Assembly (NCBI RefSeq): GCF_007830515.1
Contig: NZ_VLKT01000038.1
Coordinates: 1-64,000 of the forward strand
Source: Mesorhizobium tianshanense
GTDB taxonomy: Bacteria > Pseudomonadota > Alphaproteobacteria > Rhizobiales > Rhizobiaceae
Length of the DNA: 64,000 nt
Direction of reading: 5' to 3'
The position numbers and the translations under genes were made by a program. The notes beneath the pieces were generated by a model. The model saw nothing but the letters and a program-made list of their open reading frames with translations, was not told the origin of the DNA and made no database searches. Positions 34,526 through 43,716 of this stretch are shown here, in pieces (positions within the stretch are counted from its first letter, which is position 1; every line of letters begins with the position of its first letter).

Positions 34526-34580
34526 GTTGCCTCACCTAATTTTGTTACCGTCTGCCTCACCAAGAATGTTACCCGCCCGC
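34526..34580. repeat. Two near-identical 22-base repeats at the istA/istB deletion junction
   Basis: On the minus strand GGTAACATTCTTGGTGAGGCA is followed at once by GACGGTAACAAAATTAGGTGAGGCA: two copies of GGTAACA-N5/6-GGTGAGGCA. They sit exactly where istA stops and istB resumes. They could be the footprint of another element or repeats that drove the deletion. Confidence 0.45.
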
Positions 34581-35549
34581 TATGACGCTAGGCTGCCGAC
34601 CTCGCCGATGAGCCGCTGCACGGCTTGTTGTCGCCACGCCCTTACTCGCCTCTGTGGTCGCCCGTACCGCCTTCTCGACGAAGCCGTCGAACGGTCCGCG
34701 CAGTTCCATCAGGCTCGCCCGTTCATCCTCGAACACGTCCCAGATGGTGCGGTCCTTGAACTCCGGATGTCGGGTACGCTTGGCATAGGCGATGCACTGG
34801 TCTTCCAGCCAGGCATTCAACTCGGCGAGGCTCCTCACCCGCGGCTTGGGGCGGAACAGCTGATCGCGCAGGTTGCCCACCTGGTTCTCGACCTGACCCT
34901 TCTCCCAGCCCGACGCCGGCGTGCACGCCACCGGCTCGACCAGGTGATGCGAGCACATCTGCAGAAAGCGGCGGTTGTACTGGCGCGCCTTGCCGACGAA
35001 GATCGCCTCCACCGCCGTCTTCATGTTGTCGTAGATGCCGCGCCGGCACACCCCGCCATAGAACCGGAACGCCTGGTCGTGGGCGTCGAACACCAACTCC
35101 TGGGTCTCCCGGAAGTAGGCGCGCACGAACGGCATGCGGCTGTGCGACAGCTTCATGTGCGCCGCCTTGATCGTCAGCGGCAAACCCTGGAGCGTGATCG
35201 TCTCGTGGCTCCAGTCGAACTGATAAGCTTCCCCGGGGGCAAAGCTCATCGGCACGAACGCCTGGGCCGGAACCCGAGCCCGCTCGTCCCGCCAGGCCTT
35301 GACGAACCGATGCACGCTGTCGTGGGCGCCGACGTAGCCGCGACCGCGCAACTCCTCGAACAGACGCTGCGTCGAGCGGCGTTCCCGCCGTGGCAGCTTT
35401 GCCTCCCCCTCCAGGATCCCGGTCAGAACCTCGACCCATTCGATGGGCCGGCGTTGCTCGAAATAGGCGCGCCGAATCTGACCGATCATGTCCACGCCAA
35501 TCATCCCCCAAACACACCGCAACCGGCACAAAGGAAGGGAGGCTGACAC
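34569..35549 (-). pseudogene. istA: IS21 transposase IstA, C-terminally truncated
   Basis: 326 codons against about 500 in the family. The DDE domain is recognisable: SFAPGEAYQFDWSHE (first Asp), FDAHDQAFRFYGGVCRRGIY with the DN in YDNMK (second Asp), and GWEKGQVENQVG (Glu). After PFDGFVEKAVRAT the sequence becomes unrelated low-complexity (AAHRRGRQPSVIAGG) and stops. The catalytic triad survives but the C-terminal domain is gone. Confidence 0.8.
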
Positions 35550-35559
35550 GCAGCCTTAG

Positions 35560-35617
35560 AGGGGGTCACTATTGGACGCGAAAACCGCCCCTCAGGGGGT
35601 CACTATTGCGCGCGAAT
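35560..35617. repeat. IS21 right-end direct repeats
   Basis: GGGGGTCACTATTG occurs at 35561-35574 and again at 35595-35608, each followed by a CGCGAA, 34 bases apart. Multiple such repeats at the element ends are transposase-binding sites in IS21-type elements. Confidence 0.65.
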
Positions 35618-35626
35618 TTAAACCTG

Positions 35627-36135
35627 GGAGGGTTTCGGCGATGGTCGCGCTTGCCGGCGTGACTGACATGGGCTGGAACGGAGCGTGGTCAGGCTTTAGC
35701 GAGATGGAGAGCCATCTCATGCGCATGGCGGATGAACCCAGCGCTGTTGCCTGGTGCGTGGAGATGTTCGGCGAAGACGGCAGTGGCTTTCACTCGAAAT
35801 CCGATTTCGAGTTCGCAGAACCCGACAATGCATTGTTTGCACAGAAACAGGCAGGTGCAGCGATTGCCTCGACTGTCGAAGAGGCGTTTCGGCAAGGCGT
35901 AGCGGGTTACGCGCAAGATGCTTTCGTGCAGGGACGGCCGTGGTCCTTCGACGCCAGCACCATTTCTCTTCCGGCCTGGATACTGCACGGCGAGGTCGAT
36001 CGGGCGGTGCCGCAGGCGCACAGCTACCATACCGCGGAACTGATCCCCGGATCGGTGCTACGGCTGTTGCCAGGGCATGGACACATGACAATCCTGGCTG
36101 AACTTCCCACTGCGGCGGCAACCTTATGCCGATAG
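35627..36135 (+). pseudogene. Alpha/beta hydrolase, 3' part left after IS21 insertion
   Basis: The frame after the IS end reads VALAGVTDMGWNGAWSGFSE, EMFGEDGSGF, then LPAWILHGEVDRAVPQAHSY (acid Asp region) and LLPGHGHMTIL (catalytic His), which is the C-terminal half of an alpha/beta hydrolase with lid. The N-terminal half with the Ser nucleophile is not found on the other side of the element (33595-34099), so it was lost. Roughly 170 of about 290 residues remain. Confidence 0.7.
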
Positions 36136-36454
36136 CTTCAGACGATCGTGGACCGTCATCGGTGAGAGACGGAGACTCCGGCAATCCGCCCCTTCGAACG
36201 ACCATGGTCGATTAGAAGCCGTGCGAAGGGATTTGAGCAGAAACGTCCGCTTTCAAGCAAAGGAAAATTTGTGCCCAACGGCCGAGATTGCTGCGCAAAG
36301 CTGTCATTCGTGGCCGACCGCTTTGATCTGCGGACTTGTCGATTGGTTGCACTGGCGCTTCCGTCGGACGAAGATTGACCGGCGGGATGATGTCATCCGA
36401 GTCCTGCAGGGCGAGCTAACCAGCGGATCGGGCCCACTGGTGTAGATAGCGAAA
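36136..36454. other. Intergenic stretch with no gene seen
   Basis: A 74-codon plus-strand frame at 36221-36445 shows no family resemblance. The stretch lies between the hydrolase remnant and the end of the cfa gene. Confidence 0.3.
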
Positions 36455-37690
36455 CTACGCACTCGTCTGCATCGAGCTCAGTAGGCGTCGCTCTTCTTCG
36501 ACAATATAATCGCGGATGACTGGGACATCGTCACGGCGAGTCGAGATCAGTATCTGGAAGACAAAATTTGAACCGTTTAGGAAGCCGAGTTCGGCCGACG
36601 CCAGATAGAAATCCCACATACGGCAGAAGCGTTCGCCCATCATGGCGACTGCCTCCTCGCGCCTGGCCTCATAACCGAGACGCCAATCGTGGATCGTCCA
36701 GTAATAGTGCAGACGCAAATTTTCGCAGTCGGCGCACCAGATCCCCGTGCGCTCCAACGAGGCAAACACCTCTGACAAAGCCGGCACATACCCACCTGGA
36801 AAGATATACTTGCGGATGAACGGCGCCGTCGTACCAGGCGGTGACATGCGTCCGATCGCATGAACCAATGCGAAGCCGCCCTCCTTCAACAATCTACCAA
36901 TGATCGTGAAATAGCTGTCGAAATGAACGACGCCCACGTGCTCCATCATTCCGATCGAGACAACACGGTCGAACTGTCCGCTGACCTCGCGATAGTCGAC
37001 CTGGCGAAAATCGATCTGATGAGCGACCCCCGCCTCGATCGCTCGAAGCCGAGACGCCGCCAATTGCTCCGTCGAAACGTTGATCGCCGTGACCTTCACG
37101 TCGCAATATTTGGCGAGGTAGATGGCGAGAGCGCCCCAGCCTGAGCCGATTTCCATCACATGCATGCCCGGCTCTAGCTTGAGCTTCGCGGCAATGTGGC
37201 GATGCTTGTCCATCTGCGCTTGCCGCAGACTGTTGTCCGGTGCCGTGTAATAGGCGCACGAATAGGCCATTGTCTCGTCAAGCCATAGTTCATAAAATTT
37301 CGTCGGGATGTCGTAGTGATGCTGAACGTTTTTGGCGGCGAGACCGAGCTTGTTGTTCTGCTGGCGCCGGCGCAACGCACGCCAGACTTTCCGCAACGCC
37401 TTCTGAACAGGGTGGGCTGCCAACCCGGTGCGGTTGACGGAGAAAAGTGACAAGAGGTCAAATGCTTTGCCACCGTTCTCGATCACCAAGCGGCCATCCA
37501 TGTAGGCTTCGGCCGCCTTCAGTTCCGGATTGAAGAAGATCTCGCGTTCGACCGCTTTGTCGGCTAGGCGGATCGTCACGTCGGGCCCATCCTGTCCACT
37601 GCCGAAGGCTTGCCTGAAACCGTCCTCGAATATGACAGTCAGGCGCCCGTTTTTTACAAAACGGGAGAGCAGATTTGGCAGCAGACGCAT
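36455..37690 (-). CDS. cfa: Cyclopropane-fatty-acyl-phospholipid synthase
   Basis: 411 residues from ATG 37690 (AGGAGA about 11 bases upstream); the frame is open further to 37921 but family proteins begin here. The N-terminal lipid-binding region is followed by HHYDIPTKFYELWLDETMAY, the SAM motif HVMEIGSGWGALAIYLA, and SIGMMEHVG. These define CFA synthases, which add a methylene bridge from S-adenosylmethionine to unsaturated acyl chains at the membrane surface. The product stabilises membranes against acid and solvent stress. Monocistronic. Confidence 0.92.
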   Translation of the reverse strand: MRLLPNLLSRFVKNGRLTVIFEDGFRQAFGSGQDGPDVTIRLADKAVEREIFFNPELKAAEAYMDGRLVIENGGKAFDLLSLFSVNRTGLAAHPVQKALRKVWRALRRRQQNNKLGLAAKNVQHHYDIPTKFYELWLDETMAYSCAYYTAPDNSLRQAQMDKHRHIAAKLKLEPGMHVMEIGSGWGALAIYLAKYCDVKVTAINVSTEQLAASRLRAIEAGVAHQIDFRQVDYREVSGQFDRVVSIGMMEHVGVVHFDSYFTIIGRLLKEGGFALVHAIGRMSPPGTTAPFIRKYIFPGGYVPALSEVFASLERTGIWCADCENLRLHYYWTIHDWRLGYEARREEAVAMMGERFCRMWDFYLASAELGFLNGSNFVFQILISTRRDDVPVIRDYIVEEERRLLSSMQTSA

Positions 37691-38065
37691 TGCGGCTCGC
37701 TTCTCCTCACTTGCCCCGTAAGTATGACTACCCGGTGTCGGTACATCAATACCGATCTGGGGCGGAGAGGGATCGGACTTCAGAAGTCTCCTTCCAATGC
37801 CGAAGTAGCGACCCATCCGGGCAGCCTGCCCCGCGATCAGAAATGTCTGCTTCTGGCGCAATAGATGTCCAGGGTGGTCGCCGGCAGCGTCTGCTATCCG
37901 GCATCGCAAAGATCGCCTCAAGGGCGGACATTCGGCGCAAAACCGTCGTTAAAAATTGATGGGACGGCGGCCGTTGTGGGTTGTTAAAAATTGACGCTAC
38001 CCCAACTCGGGTTCTGACAGTCGTCGCGAGCATCGTCGTGACCTGACCCATTGCATACGGTCAGG
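37691..38065. other. Leader region of cfa, no separate gene seen
   Basis: The cfa frame is open upstream but looks non-coding (MGRYFGIGRRLLKSDPSP has no counterpart in the family). GTTAAAAATTGA occurs twice (about 37947 and 37983), an imperfect short direct repeat of unknown meaning. Confidence 0.3.
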
Positions 38066-38668
38066 CTAGTTCTTTGCAAGGGCCGATTGAAAGTCCTTGG
38101 TGTTGTTGCGATTGGGATAGGACTGGTCCGGTACTGGCACACCGAGATGCCGACAGAGCGGCGTCCACCCATCTCCCAGATTGTGGACCAGCAGCCGACC
38201 CGGCGGCACTGTCGCAATGACCGCCCTTACATTGGCTTCGTAGACGGCTATGGCATTGGCGCGATCGTGCGGCAGGCCGCCGAAGACCTGCCTGGAGATC
38301 AAGGTAAGGCCCAGCGACTCCTGATCCTTGCTCTGGCTGATGCCTGCCAGGATCGTTTTCTCGAAGCTTTTCCACCAGCTTTCCGGCGATCGGTATGTCA
38401 AGATGACCCGGGCGTCCGGATAGAATTCAACCAGATCACGCCAATAGTGCGCCGAAGGCCAGTCCATGCAGGACGCGTAGCCCGCAAACAGCTGGTTCCA
38501 GTCTGGTGCCGCGCCCTTCGCCAGCGCACGCCAAAGCCGCTTCTGCTCTTCATTGGCCATGACTTCGAACATGTGGTGACAGGGGCCGAAGCCAAGGATC
38601 GTCAGCGCCTCGCGCATCGAATCCGTTCCTGTCCGGCCAAAGCCCGTTCCAATTACCCTTATCGCCAT
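38066..38668 (-). CDS. Sulfotransferase family protein
   Basis: 200 residues with the 5' phosphosulfate loop near the N-terminus: VIGTGFGRTGTDSMREAL. The second PAPS motif region VILTYRSPESWWKSFEKTIL is also clear. This matches the small rhizobial Sulfotransfer_4-like proteins. It would transfer sulfate from PAPS to a hydroxyl or amine acceptor in the cytoplasm. Rhizobia sulfate Nod factors and surface polysaccharides, but nothing here identifies the acceptor. Not linked to nod genes in this window. Confidence 0.85.
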   Translation of the reverse strand: MAIRVIGTGFGRTGTDSMREALTILGFGPCHHMFEVMANEEQKRLWRALAKGAAPDWNQLFAGYASCMDWPSAHYWRDLVEFYPDARVILTYRSPESWWKSFEKTILAGISQSKDQESLGLTLISRQVFGGLPHDRANAIAVYEANVRAVIATVPPGRLLVHNLGDGWTPLCRHLGVPVPDQSYPNRNNTKDFQSALAKN

Positions 38669-38700
38669 TGTCCCCCCGGTTCGGACCTACAGCCGTCAGA

Positions 38701-39267
38701 TCAGTCGCTTGCGAGCACCATCCGCAGGCGGTTTCCCTCGGGGTCGCAGAGGTCCAGCGCCCCCTCCGTTTGCAGCGAGGGCACGTGCGCCTCGCCGAGA
38801 CGTCGCGCAGCGGCCGCGAGGTTTTCCCGGGTGGGAAGCACGACGGTAAAATGCTCCAGACCTGCCGCGCCGAGCGGTGGCTCCTTCAGCTCGTCGTGAG
38901 CCCAGATGTTGAACGCCACCATGTGTGGGCGTTCCTCGGTGCCGCAGTCAAACAGGCCAAACCTTGCAGACTGGATATGTGGCTTGAAGCCAACCACGCC
39001 GAGGTAGAACGCCATCAGCGTTTCGGGCGACCGCGCGCGCATATGAATGTGACCGATGAAGCTATCCGCCGCCAGCGGAACCTTGACAAGGTCGGCCGTG
39101 TCAAGCTCCTGCAGCAATCGATCGATATCCAGAGGTTCGAGACCGGAATGCCTTGTTCCGTCCTTGGCGACAAGCGAAACACCGCCACCAGCCACCCCTT
39201 CCCTAGAAGCGAGGCGCCCGGGTGTGTCGAAGCAGATCTCGATCCCGTTGCCGACATTGTAGCCTCT
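38701..39267 (-). pseudogene. Two-domain VOC dioxygenase (CatE-like) that has lost its first domain
   Basis: The second VOC domain is intact: FIGHIHMRARSPETLMAFY (metal His), FGLFDCGTEERPHMVAFN, LEHFTVVLPTRENL (His) and LDLCDPEGNRLRMVL (Glu position). Upstream in the same frame, GNGIEICFDTPGR is the closing strand of a first VOC domain, but an in-frame TGA at 39268-39270 cuts it off, so about 110 N-terminal residues are gone. A GTG at 39195 could start a one-domain product. Extradiol dioxygenases of the CatE type normally need both. Confidence 0.6.
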
Positions 39268-39373
39268 TCATCGATAACTGTCGGCTATCGATCAATAAAA
39301 AACTTGTCGTTCTCTTTCGCCTGCCGTTGCGTTCAACTCCTGTGATCACTGGGCCAAAGGAGGAGATCTGGAA

Positions 39374-39637
39374 ATGACCGTCTATATGGTGGAACGCGAC
39401 CTCAAGGGCATCAGCATGGAGGCTCTGGGAGGCGCGCAGAAGGCGGCGATCAGCAAGGCCGCCGAGATGACGTCCAAGGGCACCGACATCAGGTATCTGC
39501 GCTCGACCTTCGCGCCGGAGGACGGGCGCTGCATGTGCCTGTTTGACGCTGTCTCCGATGCAGACGTGAAGCGCCTGAACGACGATGCGGGGCTGCCTTA
39601 CCACAGAATCGTACCGGCGCTCGATCTTACGTCATAA
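39374..39637 (+). CDS. DUF4242 (nickel-binding SCO4226-like) protein
   Basis: 87 residues with a perfect AAAGGAGG RBS. The signature VYMVERDLKGISMEALGGAQ and IRYLRSTFAPEDGRCMCLFD is that of DUF4242, a small ferredoxin-like fold whose Streptomyces member binds nickel. Cytoplasmic; function unknown in most organisms. It stands alone, divergent from the VOC remnant. Confidence 0.82.
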   Translation: MTVYMVERDLKGISMEALGGAQKAAISKAAEMTSKGTDIRYLRSTFAPEDGRCMCLFDAVSDADVKRLNDDAGLPYHRIVPALDLTS

Positions 39638-39919
39638 AGCCAACACGACCGGGCTCGGCATGAACATCCGGGCCCGGGCTTCTCGCGAAATCATGCGCAG
39701 AAAAAGCAGCGTGGTGGCTGATCACCCTCCCGCAACAGAGCATCGTGTTCCGATGGTCAGCACTCATTGTGCCCGAGGCAAGATTCGCCGCTGGTCCATA
39801 CCGAGCGCGTCCGCATGCGGCGATACCTGGGAGCTCACTTGAGAACGGCCTGCGCCAAGGTTCCGTTTAGGTCCGCTGGGGCACGCAAGTAACGGCGGCC
39901 GGACGCCCGCAAGCGCCTT

Positions 39920-40216
39920 CTATCCCCGAATGCGGTCGATCCGTCTTCCGAGAAGCCAAAGCGCCAGAGCGATCAATGCCACGCTGGGTACATAGAAAAG
40001 CGCATGATCCCCAAAATAGCCGAGGCCGTCCGGCAACAGGACGAAACTCTCCTGGTCCACCAGCCAGCCGATAAACAGGCCCGCGACGGTGATCGGAAGC
40101 ACGACGAACATCAGACCGAGATTTGCCAGGCCATCGGGGTTGGTGTTCACGAAGTCGATCCAGACACCCGCTGCCGGGGCGAGGTATGCCGCCGGCAGGA
40201 TGATTCTCCATTTCAT
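39920..40216 (-). CDS. Small membrane protein of unknown function
   Basis: 98 residues with three likely TM segments (IILPAAYLAPAAGVWI, LGLMFVVLPITVAGLFIGWL and YVPSVALIALALWLLG) and a basic C-terminus (GRRIDRIRG) on the cytoplasmic side. No domain recognised. A typical integral inner-membrane protein. Confidence 0.6.
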   Translation of the reverse strand: MKWRIILPAAYLAPAAGVWIDFVNTNPDGLANLGLMFVVLPITVAGLFIGWLVDQESFVLLPDGLGYFGDHALFYVPSVALIALALWLLGRRIDRIRG

Positions 40217-40426
40217 ATCTTAGTACAGAAGATTTCTCGCGCGAGTTCAATGGTCTCGGAAAGACGGCTCGACGCAGCGGTGCTCTGTGACCCGGCGCCG
40301 GAGCATGACCCTCCCCAAATTATATGTGAACGAACCTTTGATTTATTTCGCTCATGACCAGAGGAGGGATCATGCTTCCGCGCCGGGTCACACCCCGATT
40401 CCGATGGGAGGCCAAAAGCGTTGGCA

Positions 40427-40663
40427 TCAAGGTGCGCGATCGGTCAGCGCGCTCGCACCTTCCTCCGCGGCGCAATGGGCGCAGCAGTAAATGATGTCAT
40501 CCTGTTCGACGCCATGTCCGATGATCCGGCATCCGCAATGCGGACACGTCGGAGCAAGTTTCTGGATCGCGCATTCGAAGCTGTCGAAGGTGTAGGTTTC
40601 CTCGGCCACCTTCACTTCGAAAGTCTTGTCGTAATCATTCCCGCATTGATCGCATCTGGCCAT
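40427..40663 (-). CDS. Small zinc-binding protein with treble CxxC pairs
   Basis: 78 residues from ATG 40663, preceded by AAGGAAAAGGAGCT. MARCDQCGNDYDKTFEV, FDSFECAIQKLAPTCPHCGC and YCCAHCAAEEG give seven or eight Cys in CxxC pairs plus His, as in a family of conserved small proteins sometimes called prokaryotic metallothionein-like. It likely binds structural zinc; the role is unknown. Confidence 0.75.
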   Translation of the reverse strand: MARCDQCGNDYDKTFEVKVAEETYTFDSFECAIQKLAPTCPHCGCRIIGHGVEQDDIIYCCAHCAAEEGASALTDRAP

Positions 40664-40775
40664 AGCTCCTTTTCCTTCTTTCTTTGGCTTCAAGCTCAAG
40701 CAACCTGGCGCGCTGCGATAGGTTCCCGATAGGATCGTGGGGTCTTCCTAAGCGAGAGACGAGCGCGAGCCTGCG

Positions 40776-40973
40776 TCACGCGCGCTGTTCGATCAAGCGG
40801 ATCACCTCGTCAATGTCCAGCGGCTTGATGTCGAGTTCCTTCAGGCCCGGCGCGTCGATTGCCGCCACATTGTCGTGACGCATAAGGTCGACCTGGTTGC
40901 GCGTGATGGGCGCGGCGGGAAGGAGTTCCGCCACGCCGGCCAAGGCGTTCCACACCGTTGCCGTCGATGTCAA
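40776..40973 (-). pseudogene. C-terminal fragment of an NDUFA9-like NAD-dependent epimerase
   Basis: The frame reads WNALAGVAELLPAAPITRNQ, VDLMRHDNVAAIDAPGLKEL, DIKPLDIDEVIRL: the ending of NDUFA9-like epimerases (PIT-DQV-LL--DNVV pattern). No Rossmann domain precedes it; the frame opens directly out of non-coding sequence at 40973. About 60 of some 320 residues remain. Confidence 0.55.
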
Positions 40974-41313
40974 TTTTCACACTTAGCTTAGCTAGTTGCG
41001 AGCGCGAAGGGATCAGTTCTGACCTATGATTCAAAATCAATGCCTGGCTTGGTTGAACCGCTTTTCCGCACCGTTTCGCGCCGTTCCGTCTGCGTCGTGA
41101 CAACAACGACGTTGGGTCACGAACGCTGGTTGAGCCCAATGTCCGGTTTCTGGAAGGAAAATGGGGCCCGGAAGGTCAGGATTGGGTCAACACCGTGAAT
41201 AGACAATCATTTCCACCATACGCCAGCGCTGTTCGGAAGGCACGGTCGCGCCCGTCAAGAAGGCCTACCGAGAGGAAAGGGTCCTTGTATCGCGCAGTTC
41301 GCGCCGGCAATCG
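40974..41313. other. Stretch with no gene seen
   Basis: Contains GTTGGGTCACGAACG and GAGCCCAATGTCCGG, motifs often seen in rhizobial intergenic spacers near cyclase genes. No protein or RNA recognised. Confidence 0.3.
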
Positions 41314-43185
41314 CTATTCGGTGAGTTTGAGCAAGTTTTGATAGCGTGGATGATTGCGGATGGGATCGAGGTCGGAATCGTTCTTGAACCATAGTTTCAT
41401 GTCGCTTCCAAACTGCTGCAAGCAAACCTCGAGCAGATCGATAGAGCGGTCGATCTCTCCCAGCAGCGAATATGTGCAGGCGGCATTGTAGCGGGCGAGG
41501 TTGTCGTCAGGATCGATCGCCAGTGCGCGCGCCAGCCATTCTTTCGCCCGTTCGCGCTCGCCGAGGATCGCGAGCGCACAGGCACCCTGCTGTGCGGGTT
41601 TGGAGCTTTCCGGGTGCAACCGGAGGGCCTCCTCGGCTCGCTTCACTCCGAGCCGCGCATATTTTGCCGCTTCCTCGCGGCGCCCGAGAGACTGAAAGAC
41701 ACTCGTGAGGAATAACGGCGACTGATAGTCGTCAGGCCGAATCTCCATCGCGCGGAGGTAATGCTGCGCGGCCCGCTCGAAGTCGCCCGTGGTGACGCAA
41801 AACTCGGCATACAGCTGGTTGGCCTCATAACAATTGGGATCGAGCGCGAGCGCCTGTTCGAAAGAGGAAGCCGCCTCGACGGGACGGCTGCCGATCATCA
41901 AGGCGTATCCCCGCGCAGCATGAGCTTCCGCCAGATTGGGTTCGATCGCCAGTGCTTTGCCGGTGGTCGCCAGGATTTCGTCGGCCGAAATCGCTACGCC
42001 ATGCTTGGAATAAAGACGCGAATCGCAATTCGCCATGCCGGCATAGGCGCGTGCATAGAGCGGGTCCAGTTCCGCCGCCCTGGCGAACATTCGCCTGCCA
42101 AGTGTCAACGACAATTTTGTCGACGTGTGGAGCAACTCGCGGCCCTTGAGATAGTGAGTATAGGCCTCGACATTCTCCGTTGGCGCCCGCTCGATCGCCT
42201 CCTTCTCCTCCGGCAGCAGCTTCACCTTGAGCTGATCGACGATAGTGTGGGTGATCTCGTCCTGAACGGCGAAGATGTCGGTGAGGTTGCGGTCGTAGCG
42301 GTCGGCCCATAGGTGGCCCCCGGTCGCCCCTTCGATCAGCTGCGCGTTGATCCGCACCCGGTTCCCGGCCTTGCGAACGCTGCCTTCGACCACATAGGCA
42401 ACACCCAGTTCCTTGGCGATGCGTTCCAGGTTCACCGCCTTGCCTTTGTAAGTGAAGACGGTGTTGCGGCCGAGCACGAACAGGCCCGAGACATTCGACA
42501 GGTCGGTGATAATGTCCTCAGTGATGCCATCGCTGAAGAACTCCTGCTCGGGGTCATTGCTCATGTTGGCGAACGGCAGGATCGCCACCGACGGCTTATC
42601 GGAGCGCGGACGCGGTTGAGCGCCTGACGCGGTCTTGAGGGAGCCGTTTGCGGGAGCCCCCAGATTGACGAAATAGACATGCACCGGCTGCGCGATGTTC
42701 TTGACCGTCTTCTCGCCCTGATCGAGAAACTCCAATTCGAGCTTGTTGCCGACTTGGTCGCGGACCACCGCCGAACAGGCAATGCCTCCTGGCCTCGCCA
42801 GCCCCTCGAGTCGCGCCGCCATATTGACGCCGTCGCCGTAGAAATCGTCGCCGTCGACGATGATGTCACCGAGGTTGATCCCGATGCGGAACTTGATGTG
42901 CCGGTCCTCAGGAACCCCGGTGTTGCGCTCGACCATGCCGCGCTGGATTTCAACCGCGCAACGCGCCGCGTTGAGAACGCTGCCGAACTCGACCAGGAAA
43001 CCGTCGCCCATCACCTTGAAGATTCGCCCGCCATGCTTGACTACGGTTGGATCGAAGAACTCGTGGCGATGCTGGCGAAGCGCGACCAGCGTGCTTTCCT
43101 CATTGGCCTCCACGAGCCGGCTGTAGCCAACAACGTCGGCCGCCAGTATGGCCGCCAGCCGGCGCTCAACCTGCTCCTGGCCCAT
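41314..43185 (-). CDS. Class III adenylate/guanylate cyclase with TolB-like domain and TPRs
   Basis: 623 residues. Residues 1-175 are the cyclase domain with a complete site: metal Asp in ILAADVVGYSRL, Lys and second Asp in FKVMGDGFLVEF, and N-M-A-A-R in GVNMAARLE for the transition state. Residues 195-330 form a TolB/FlgO-like domain (SVAILPFANMSNDPEQEFFS, FTYKGKAVNLERIAKELG, GHLWADRYDRNLTDIF). Residues 350-623 are TPRs. It should make cAMP in the cytoplasm. Many paralogues exist in Mesorhizobium and relatives, where they often lack partners. Monocistronic here. Confidence 0.9.
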   Translation of the reverse strand: MGQEQVERRLAAILAADVVGYSRLVEANEESTLVALRQHRHEFFDPTVVKHGGRIFKVMGDGFLVEFGSVLNAARCAVEIQRGMVERNTGVPEDRHIKFRIGINLGDIIVDGDDFYGDGVNMAARLEGLARPGGIACSAVVRDQVGNKLELEFLDQGEKTVKNIAQPVHVYFVNLGAPANGSLKTASGAQPRPRSDKPSVAILPFANMSNDPEQEFFSDGITEDIITDLSNVSGLFVLGRNTVFTYKGKAVNLERIAKELGVAYVVEGSVRKAGNRVRINAQLIEGATGGHLWADRYDRNLTDIFAVQDEITHTIVDQLKVKLLPEEKEAIERAPTENVEAYTHYLKGRELLHTSTKLSLTLGRRMFARAAELDPLYARAYAGMANCDSRLYSKHGVAISADEILATTGKALAIEPNLAEAHAARGYALMIGSRPVEAASSFEQALALDPNCYEANQLYAEFCVTTGDFERAAQHYLRAMEIRPDDYQSPLFLTSVFQSLGRREEAAKYARLGVKRAEEALRLHPESSKPAQQGACALAILGERERAKEWLARALAIDPDDNLARYNAACTYSLLGEIDRSIDLLEVCLQQFGSDMKLWFKNDSDLDPIRNHPRYQNLLKLTE

Positions 43186-43716
43186 GGCTGTCCTCTGAAC
43201 TTGCCAAAGACACTTCTACTCGCCTTGGTGATTATTTGCTAACGCCATCGTGGCGGCGGGTCAGAACGCCGCCTTGGGCTTCACTGCGGCCGTTTGGGTT
43301 GCCATGCTCCAAGGTCAACTTCGGGTCAGAACTACCGGTTCAGGCAGTGCGGCGGAAAGGCAGAGGGGGGTCGAACCTTGCCGATAAGGCAGCGGCGAAA
43401 CGCCTACCGTGAATCTGTGTCCCAATAATGCACAGGGGCCCTTATGCGATGATCTGGCGGCAAATGCGGAACGCTCGACGCGGCGGTTATCGACAAACTG
43501 TCCAAAAGCTTCCGGGGAACGCTCGTCAAATCGATGATGACCGCCATTGCCGACAGAGCCCGCCTTCTCGCCGATGTGAAATCCTGAGGCCATGCGCTGG
43601 CAGGGACCAGCCCCAACCCTGCCAGACTGCGTCGTCTGGAGCGGCCCGTCGCCTCATGGGAGCGAGGCGACGGCACGACAGCGGACGGGGCTGCCGTCTG
43701 CTTTAGCTCAGATGCG
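43186..43716. other. Stretch with no convincing gene
   Basis: GGGTCAGAAC appears twice (about 43258 and 43322), echoing the TCAGTTCTGACC about 41010 on the other flank of the cyclase. A plus-strand frame at 43449-43586 reads KCGTLDAAVIDKLSKSFRG, LVKSMMTAIADRARLLADV and stops; it looks protein-like but I cannot name it. Confidence 0.3.

Larger units (their letters stand above)
34100..35625 (-). mobile_element. IS21-family element with an internal deletion
   Basis: Contains remnants of istA (34569-35549) and istB (34100-34525) in the usual order, and end repeats at 35560-35617. Between the two genes most of istA's C-terminus and istB's N-terminus are missing, about 0.7 kb by comparison with normal IS21 lengths. 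The element interrupts an alpha/beta hydrolase gene whose 3' part lies at 35627-36135. It cannot move by itself. Confidence 0.75.

Noticed and set aside
34335..35546. 403-codon plus-strand open frame across the IS21 element
   Set aside because: It runs opposite to istA and istB, whose catalytic motifs are clear.
43449..43586. Protein-like plus-strand frame as a flavoprotein remnant
   Set aside because: The match to FAD oxidases was too weak to name; only mentioned in the gap description.
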